Source of the DNA: Bacteroidales bacterium
GTDB lineage: Bacteria > Bacteroidota > Bacteroidia > Bacteroidales > SMBSF77
NCBI GenBank assembly: GCA_021106655.1
Contig: JAIOTT010000217.1
Span: forward strand, 1 to 10,751
Reading direction: 5' to 3'
DNA length: 10,751 nucleotides
In this document: positions 6,455 to 10,751 of the stretch, piece after piece
Position numbering within the stretch: the stretch's first letter is position 1
Layout: each line of letters opens with the position of its first letter
The notes under the pieces: model-generated
Seen by the model: the letters and a program-made list of their open reading frames with translations, nothing else
Databases searched by the model: none
Told to the model about the DNA's origin: nothing
Position numbers and translations under genes: made by a program

Positions 6455-6480
6455 CTGTGGACTGTCGACCTTGGACTGCC
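6453..6480 (+). repeat. Four tandem heptamers (GACTGTS-like) between convergent genes
   Basis: Four back-to-back 7-bp units follow each other: GACTGTG, GACTGTC, GACCTTG, GACTGCC. They start inside the ispE stop codon and fill nearly all of the 31-bp gap to the lptG stop at 6486. They are GC-richer than the surrounding sequence. Confidence 0.65.
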
Positions 6481-6485
6481 ACCTT

Positions 6486-7562
6486 TTATTTAGGTGCGAT
6501 TTTATACAGGTAGACCGCCAGGGTTCCAAAGATAAGATTTGGTATCCAAACAGCGATAATCGGAGGTAAATTTCCATAAGTTGCAAAAACAGTTGATATT
6601 TGCATAAATAGAATAAAGGCAAAGCTTATCGCTATCCCAAAACCCAGATGTAATCCAATTCCACCTTTAACTTTACGGCTTGATAAGGACACTCCAATAA
6701 TTGTAAGAATAATGGTTGCAAAAGGATAAGCTACTCGTTTATGTTTTTCTACTTCATAAAACTGTAAATCGCTGGCTCCTTTACTTTTTTCCCTGATAAT
6801 GTACTGTTTCAATTGTGAAAAATCCATAACCTCATAATTTCTGTGGTCGATAATAAAATCAGAGGGGGCCACATTAACAATGGTATCCAGAATTTTCCCT
6901 CTACGGATTTTTTCTTCTAAACCATCAATTTCTCTAATAAAATAATCTTTAATGATCCAGGCTCCTCTCACTGTATCCCATTTTATCTGTTCTGCATGCA
7001 TCTGATAATAAAGGCCATTTTTATTAAACTTTTCTAAAGAGAATTTATATCCAATGTTATTGGACGTATTGTAATTATCGATATATGCAAAAGTTCCCGG
7101 CTTTGTTTGAAAATGTATATTACGATCTTTATCCCTGGAAAGTTTTTCAACATAAGTATTAATAAAGGCTCTTCTTTTTGCACTTGTTTGTGGTATGAGC
7201 CAGTTTGCAAGATAAAATGACAGTAGGCTCAGGATAATTGCAGATAACAAATAGGGGAAAAGTAATCTTCTGAAACTCACTCCAGCACTCAGGATGGCAA
7301 CAAATTCAGTATTTGAAGCCATTTTGGAAGTAAAAAAGATAACAGCAATAAATGTAAACAAATATAAAAACAGGTTAACAAAATATGGTATAAAGTTCAC
7401 ATAATAAACAAAGATTATATCCATTAATGGGGCATCCTTTTCTAAAAAGTCATCAATTTTTTCAGAAATATCAATAACGATAACGACTAAGATCAATAAT
7501 GAAATAGCATAGAAAAAGGTGCCAAGGAATTTTTTTATTATGTATATATCAAGCTTTTTCAT
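6486..7562 (-). CDS. lptG: LptF/LptG-family (YjgP/YjgQ) LPS export permease
   Basis: The 358-residue protein is a permease of the LptF/LptG family, which with the LptB ATPase extracts LPS from the inner membrane and passes it to the periplasmic bridge. The family topology is visible: transmembrane helices at about 12-32, 55-78 and 100-123, a large periplasmic domain from about 125 to 270 (the beta-jellyroll in this family), then helices at about 278-295, 302-322 and 333-354. The start MKKLDIYIIKKFLGTFF is typical, and the ATG at 7562 is well placed. It follows tgt by 80 bp on the same strand, a pairing I recall as common in Bacteroidota, and probably shares its transcript. F and G paralogues are hard to tell apart by eye, so the symbol rests on that context. 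It converges with ispE. Confidence 0.85.
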   Translation of the reverse strand: MKKLDIYIIKKFLGTFFYAISLLILVVIVIDISEKIDDFLEKDAPLMDIIFVYYVNFIPYFVNLFLYLFTFIAVIFFTSKMASNTEFVAILSAGVSFRRLLFPYLLSAIILSLLSFYLANWLIPQTSAKRRAFINTYVEKLSRDKDRNIHFQTKPGTFAYIDNYNTSNNIGYKFSLEKFNKNGLYYQMHAEQIKWDTVRGAWIIKDYFIREIDGLEEKIRRGKILDTIVNVAPSDFIIDHRNYEVMDFSQLKQYIIREKSKGASDLQFYEVEKHKRVAYPFATIILTIIGVSLSSRKVKGGIGLHLGFGIAISFAFILFMQISTVFATYGNLPPIIAVWIPNLIFGTLAVYLYKIAPK

Positions 7563-7579
7563 TAAAAATAAATATCTGC

Positions 7580-7603
7580 CTCAAAGACACAAAGGGACAA
7601 AGA
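7580..7603 (+). repeat. Three tandem octamers (NNCAAAGR) between tgt and lptG
   Basis: Three adjacent 8-bp units, CTCAAAGA, CACAAAGG and GACAAAGA, share the core CAAAG. They lie in the 80-bp gap between the tgt stop and the lptG start, so in a shared transcript they would be in the leader of lptG. I see no inverted partner arm in the gap. Confidence 0.6.
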
Positions 7604-7642
7604 TTCTCTAAATTGATCCGTTTAACTTTTCTACTGAAACTC

Positions 7643-8773
7643 TTAGAGTCTCTGCATCAATTGTTTTACCATTATGTTTTTCCATTCAGAGAAATTTCCA
7701 TCAATTATTTTCTCTCTTGCTTCATTTACAAGCCAGAGGTAAAAACCCAGGTTATGCACTGTAGCTATCATTGGTCCTAAGATTTCATTAGATACAAAAA
7801 GGTGTCTCAGGAATGCTTTGGAATAATGTTTATCTACATAGGTATGTCCATTCTCATCAATCAATGAAAAATCATTTTTCCACACCTCATTCTTCATATT
7901 CATAATACCATTTTGTGTAAAAAGCATCCCATTTCTACCGTTCCTTGTTGGCATAACACAATCGAACATATCCACTCCCAGGGCAATACTTTCAAGAATA
8001 TTCTCAGGCGTCCCAACACCCATAAGGTAACGTGGTTTATCAGCAGGAAGTATATTAGTTACCAATTCGGTTATCTTGTACATAATCTCAGCAGGCTCAC
8101 CGACAGAGAGGCCTCCAATAGCATTTCCTTCAGCATTAAAAGATGCAATCTTTTCGGCTGATATTTTCCTAAGATCCTCATAAACACTTCCCTGAACTAT
8201 AGGAAAGAGTGTTTGACAATAGCCATATTTGCTATCAGTTTCTTCAAACCTCGAAATACATCTTTTCAACCATCTGTGTGTCAATTCCATCGAATCTCTT
8301 GCATACTGGTAGTCACAAGGATAAGGTGTACATTCATCAAAGGCCATAACAATATCAGCACCAATAATACGCTGAATATCCATAACATATTCAGGAGTGA
8401 AATTATGACGTGATCCGTCGATATGCGACCGAAAAATCACTCCCTCCTCAGTAACTTTACGCGTTCCGGATAAGGAATAAACCTGGTAACCTCCACTATC
8501 TGTCAGTATTGGTTTTTTCCAATTGTTAAAGTTATGAAGACCTCCTGCCTTTTCAATTATTTCGAGACCCGGGCGTAAATACAGATGATAAGTGTTTCCA
8601 AGAATGATCTGTGCTTTGATATCCTCTTCAAGTTCCCTGACATGTACAGCTTTCACTGTACCGGCGGTTCCAACAGGCATGAATATCGGAGTCTTAATTA
8701 AACCATGATCAGTTTTAATCTCTCCTGCCCTGGCACTTGAAAATTTATCTTTACTAATTAATTTAAATTCCAT
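7643..8773 (-). CDS. tgt: tRNA-guanine(34) transglycosylase
   Basis: TGT exchanges G34 of GUN anticodons for a queuine precursor (preQ1) in queuosine synthesis. The 376-residue protein is full length. It shows TDSGGYQVYSL (91-101) with catalytic D92, the substrate pocket around FDECTP (145-150), VQGSVYEDLR (193-202), GGLSVGEP (220-227), and the nucleophile in MFDCVMPTRNGRNG (269-282; D271). The zinc site is unusual. The positions of the three canonical cysteines (counting 38, 40 and 43 residues from the nucleophile) hold G309, T311 and D314, while the histidine (H340) remains. I recall the same loss in other Bacteroidota TGTs, so it is probably a lineage trait and not decay. It is the first gene of a probable tgt-lptG unit, with a promoter candidate at 8795-8802. 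The stop codon sits in a small palindrome (7639-7649). Confidence 0.95.
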   Translation of the reverse strand: MEFKLISKDKFSSARAGEIKTDHGLIKTPIFMPVGTAGTVKAVHVRELEEDIKAQIILGNTYHLYLRPGLEIIEKAGGLHNFNNWKKPILTDSGGYQVYSLSGTRKVTEEGVIFRSHIDGSRHNFTPEYVMDIQRIIGADIVMAFDECTPYPCDYQYARDSMELTHRWLKRCISRFEETDSKYGYCQTLFPIVQGSVYEDLRKISAEKIASFNAEGNAIGGLSVGEPAEIMYKITELVTNILPADKPRYLMGVGTPENILESIALGVDMFDCVMPTRNGRNGMLFTQNGIMNMKNEVWKNDFSLIDENGHTYVDKHYSKAFLRHLFVSNEILGPMIATVHNLGFYLWLVNEAREKIIDGNFSEWKNIMVKQLMQRL

Positions 8774-8794
8774 AATTGTTCAAAAAAAATCTCT

Positions 8795-8824
8795 CAAAGA
8801 TAGTTTTTATTCACCAAGTTTAAA
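8795..8824 (-). promoter_or_regulatory. Probable promoter of tgt
   Basis: On the minus strand, TATCTTTG (8802 to 8795) matches TAnnTTTG. A TTTA (8824 to 8821) lies 18 bp upstream, close to the -33 TTTG and its usual 19-bp spacing. Transcription would start about 15 bp before the tgt ATG. It abuts the plus-strand promoter candidate of the glycosyltransferase gene. Confidence 0.55.
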
Positions 8825-8832
8825 TATTTTTG
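8825..8832 (+). promoter_or_regulatory. Probable -7 element for the glycosyltransferase-sigma unit
   Basis: TATTTTTG fits TAnnTTTG and ends 20 bp before the ATG of the glycosyltransferase gene. A T-run at 8804-8808 lies 16-17 bp upstream as a poor -33. It starts immediately after the presumed -33 of the divergent tgt promoter, so the two polymerase sites would overlap. Confidence 0.5.
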
Positions 8833-8851
8833 TGCATCAATAATATGTGAA

Positions 8852-9985
8852 ATGGTTTTTGATTTTACGGGTCCCGATAGGATTTTCCTTATCCTTTTTG
8901 TCATTTATATAATATGTACTGTTATTCAGTTCTCCTTTATCCTTGGAATATTTTTTCGTTTGATTTTTTTCAAGAAAATTTCCAAGTCTGATATTCTCCA
9001 ACCGGTGTCAGTTGTGATATCCGCAAGGAATGAATACTTCAACCTAAGAAAAAACCTCCCTCTAATTCTTGAGCAAGACTATCCTGATTTTGAAGTTGTT
9101 GTTGTAAATGACTCTTCTGATGATGAAACTTATGAGCTATTAAGATCTATTGCAAAGGAAGACAAAAAGCTGAAAATTGTAAATATCCCTGAAAGCTTGA
9201 ATTTCTTTTCCGGAAAAAAATTCCCTCTTTCAATTGGCATTAAATCTGCAAAAAATGATATTATTATTCTGACAGATGCAGATTGTTGGCCAAAAACTGC
9301 AAACTGGATAAGAAAAATTCAATCGAACTTTAATAAGAAAAAGAACATAGTTCTTGGTTATGGCGGATATGAAGAAAAAAAAGGTTTATTAAATAAACTG
9401 ATACAGTTCGACACTTTGCATATTGCCATTCAGTATCTTTCATATTCTCTTGCAGGGCAACCCTATATGGGTGTTGGAAGAAATTTGGCTTACCGTAAAT
9501 CACTATTCTTTGACAGTAAAGGATTTACTTCTCATTATAAAATTCCATCAGGTGATGATGATCTTTTTATCAATAAAGCTGCAAATAAACAAAATATATG
9601 CATTGAAATAGATCCGGAAAGTCACACTATTTCATCACCTAAAATTAAGTTTAAAGATTGGATGCATCAAAAACGGAGGCATTTGGTAACAGGGAAATAT
9701 TATAAAACAAAACATAAGATATTACTGGGATCATATGGATTAAGTAAGTTTTTGTTTTATGCAACCTTCTTTTCTCTTCTGGGCTTTATTTATAATATCA
9801 ATATAATATTGCCGTTATTCATCCTGAGATTGGCAAGCTTTTTTATTTTATATAAATTTTGCATGAAAAAGTTTGCAGTAAAAAATTTGTTATTAATTTC
9901 GCCATTGCTAGAAATATTTTTTGTTATTTTTACCCCCATGATAGTAATATCCGGTTTTCTTCACAAAAAAGATAAATGGAAATAA
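8852..9985 (+). CDS. Membrane-bound family 2 glycosyltransferase
   Basis: The 377-residue protein is a GT2-fold glycosyltransferase with membrane anchors at both ends. One N-terminal helix (about 11-40) precedes the GT-A catalytic domain. This domain shows VSVVISARNE (52-61), the nucleotide-binding VVNDSSDD (84-91), the metal-binding TDADCW (141-146), a GDDDLF acceptor-site motif (234-239) and QKRRH (273-277), equivalent to the QxxRW motif of processive family members. Two or three hydrophobic segments follow (about 297-323, 325-336 and 345-370). It would use a nucleotide sugar on the cytoplasmic face to modify a lipid or polysaccharide. The sugar and acceptor cannot be inferred. The ATG at 8852 follows an out-of-frame ATG that meets TGA at once. 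Its last codons overlap the sigma-factor gene by 10 bp, suggesting translational coupling. The absence of glycan-cluster neighbours argues against it belonging to an O-antigen locus. Confidence 0.88.
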   Translation: MVFDFTGPDRIFLILFVIYIICTVIQFSFILGIFFRLIFFKKISKSDILQPVSVVISARNEYFNLRKNLPLILEQDYPDFEVVVVNDSSDDETYELLRSIAKEDKKLKIVNIPESLNFFSGKKFPLSIGIKSAKNDIIILTDADCWPKTANWIRKIQSNFNKKKNIVLGYGGYEEKKGLLNKLIQFDTLHIAIQYLSYSLAGQPYMGVGRNLAYRKSLFFDSKGFTSHYKIPSGDDDLFINKAANKQNICIEIDPESHTISSPKIKFKDWMHQKRRHLVTGKYYKTKHKILLGSYGLSKFLFYATFFSLLGFIYNINIILPLFILRLASFFILYKFCMKKFAVKNLLLISPLLEIFFVIFTPMIVISGFLHKKDKWK

Positions 9986-10584
9986 CTTCTCATCTTACTG
10001 ACAAGGCATTACGTGATTACAAGCTTGTACAACAAGCTATTAATAGTGGTAATCAAAATGCTTATGCCGAGTTGCTAAATAACTACAGAGATTCTCTATA
10101 CTTCATGTTATTAAAAATGACAAATAATCCTGTAGATGCGGATGACCTTACTATTGAAGCTTTCGGGAAAGCATTTAAAAATATTCATCAATACACTCCT
10201 GATTATGCTTTCAGCACTTGGTTATTTAAGATTGCCTCCAATAATTGCATTGACTTTATCCGAAAAAAGAAGAAGAATACTTTTTCCATTGACAAACCAT
10301 TCGATAATAATGAAGGTGATGACCTTTCTAATAATTTACCATCACAAACACTTGATCCTGAAGAAGAATTAATCAAAGACCAAAAGATCAAATTAATGCG
10401 ACAGGTTGTGGAAAAGCTGAAACCACATTATCGCACTTTGATAGAGTTAAGGTATTTCAAGGAGTACTCTTATGAAGAAATAGCCCAGGAACTTGAACTT
10501 CCATTAGGTACTGTGAAGGCACAACTTTTTAGATCAAGGGAGTTTCTTTATAATATTATGAAAAACAGTAAAGAAAAAATTTAG
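9976..10584 (+). CDS. ECF-type RNA polymerase sigma factor
   Basis: The 202-residue protein has the two-domain layout of group IV (ECF) sigma factors. Region 2 covers about 28-98: YAELLNNYRDSLYFMLLKM, then DADDLTIEAFGKAFKNI and the promoter-melting FSTWLFKIASNNCIDFIRKKKK. A polar, acidic linker spans about 100-140. Region 4 covers 146-192, with a helix-turn-helix in YSYEEIAQELELPLGTVKAQLFRSRE. The ATG lies inside the end of the glycosyltransferase gene (10-bp overlap), with no room for its own promoter, so expression is probably coupled to that gene. No anti-sigma factor is recognisable next to it: the following reading frame begins 53 bp later with a soluble-looking N-terminus, but only 38 codons are visible. 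The family is clear; the regulon is unknown. Confidence 0.93.
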   Translation: MEITSHLTDKALRDYKLVQQAINSGNQNAYAELLNNYRDSLYFMLLKMTNNPVDADDLTIEAFGKAFKNIHQYTPDYAFSTWLFKIASNNCIDFIRKKKKNTFSIDKPFDNNEGDDLSNNLPSQTLDPEEELIKDQKIKLMRQVVEKLKPHYRTLIELRYFKEYSYEEIAQELELPLGTVKAQLFRSREFLYNIMKNSKEKI

Positions 10585-10604
10585 TTGTTAATCAATAAAT
10601 TTAT

Positions 10605-10612
10605 TATTTTTG
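10605..10612 (+). promoter_or_regulatory. Possible -7 promoter element before the last gene
   Basis: TATTTTTG matches TAnnTTTG and ends 25 bp before the ATG at 10638. GTTG at 10584-10587 lies 17 bp upstream as a weak -33. The element overlaps a perfect 12-bp palindrome, AATAAATTTATT (10594-10605). If real, the last gene is transcribed separately from the sigma-factor gene. Confidence 0.4.
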
Positions 10613-10637
10613 ACAAAGAAAATTTAATGAGAAAATA

Positions 10638-10751
10638 ATGAGCCAATTAAATGACATAAACAATTGGAAAAAACAATTAGGTTTATTACCAATAAATCTA
10701 TTTTCTTCAGAACAACAAAACAAATATATCCTTTTAAATGGTGGTTATGGA
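10638..10751 (+). CDS. Start of an unrecognised gene (cut by window edge)
   Basis: An ATG at 10638 opens a frame that runs to the window edge for 38 codons (MSQLNDINNWKKQLGLLP, then NLFSSEQQNKYILLNGGYG). The N-terminus is polar, with no signal peptide or membrane segment. I do not recognise the family from this fragment. An ATG 11 bases earlier (10627) meets a stop after two codons, so 10638 is the better start. It follows the sigma-factor gene by 53 bp on the same strand and has its own promoter candidate. Codon use resembles that of its neighbours. A link to the sigma factor cannot be judged from the visible part. Confidence 0.6.
   Translation, partial: MSQLNDINNWKKQLGLLPINLFSSEQQNKYILLNGGYG

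Noticed and set aside
6480..6496. Small hairpin CACCT/AGGTG between convergent ispE and lptG as a bidirectional terminator
   Set aside because: The stem is only 5 bp, the loop T-rich, and no clean T-tract follows on either strand; it also overlaps the lptG coding end.
6407..6622. Minus-strand frame spanning the ispE-lptG junction
   Set aside because: It overlaps the ends of two well-supported genes in a wrong frame; no family features are visible.
7639..7649. Palindrome ACTCT-T-AGAGT at the tgt stop as an operator or terminator
   Set aside because: It is too short to form a stable hairpin and has no T-tract; mentioned only in the tgt entry.
10203..10391. Minus-strand open frame antisense to the sigma-factor gene
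   Set aside because: The sigma-factor frame carries clear region 2 and region 4 motifs, and the antisense product is lysine/phenylalanine-rich noise.
10594..10605. Perfect 12-bp palindrome AATAAATTTATT as an operator for the last gene
   Set aside because: It is pure A+T, so such palindromes are expected by chance in this composition.

Overview
The window looks like a chromosomal housekeeping segment of an AT-rich Bacteroidota (Bacteroidetes) genome, probably Bacteroidales-like. The evidence is lineage-typical gene content: a SPOR protein with HU-CCDC81-like N-terminal domains, a bacterial GH3 protein, a tgt-lptG pair, and a tRNA-guanine transglycosylase whose zinc cysteines are substituted as I recall for this phylum. 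Several starts also have matches to the Bacteroidota -7 promoter element (TAnnTTTG), and Shine-Dalgarno sequences are generally not evident. kdsB and lptG indicate a Gram-negative that makes Kdo-containing LPS. ispE indicates the MEP isoprenoid pathway.

Layout. (1) Positions 1-5426, minus strand, read from high to low coordinates: a GH3-family adenylating enzyme, an exported protein of unknown function with a probable beta-propeller fold, a deoxynucleoside kinase, kdsB, a membrane-anchored SPOR protein with a TTG start, and trmB, which is cut by the window's left edge. A possible promoter lies at 5471-5478 and none is obvious inside, so this may be one transcription unit, although a hairpin at 3033-3061 could divide it. 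(2) Positions 5630-6454, plus strand: ispE, divergent from GH3 and convergent with the next unit. (3) Positions 6486-8773, minus strand: tgt followed by lptG. (4) Positions 8852-10751, plus strand: a membrane GT2 glycosyltransferase overlapping an ECF-type sigma factor by 10 bp, then the first 38 codons of an unrecognised gene. tgt and the glycosyltransferase fire away from a compact divergent promoter region.

I see no mobile element, CRISPR array, tRNA, rRNA or defence system, and the genes themselves are mostly ordinary. The strongest unexplained signal is in the gaps between genes. At least five intergenic gaps carry a short word of 7-9 bp repeated in tandem, with a different word in each place. 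Two of these (415-516 and 5504-5590) have the same design: a tandem array of 8-bp words, a spacer, and the same word array in inverted orientation, so that the two arms can form a long hairpin. They touch or overlap stop codons, and one partial copy abuts a TTG start codon. Shared architecture with unrelated words looks like a class of elements rather than chance AT-richness. Its function cannot be read from this window.
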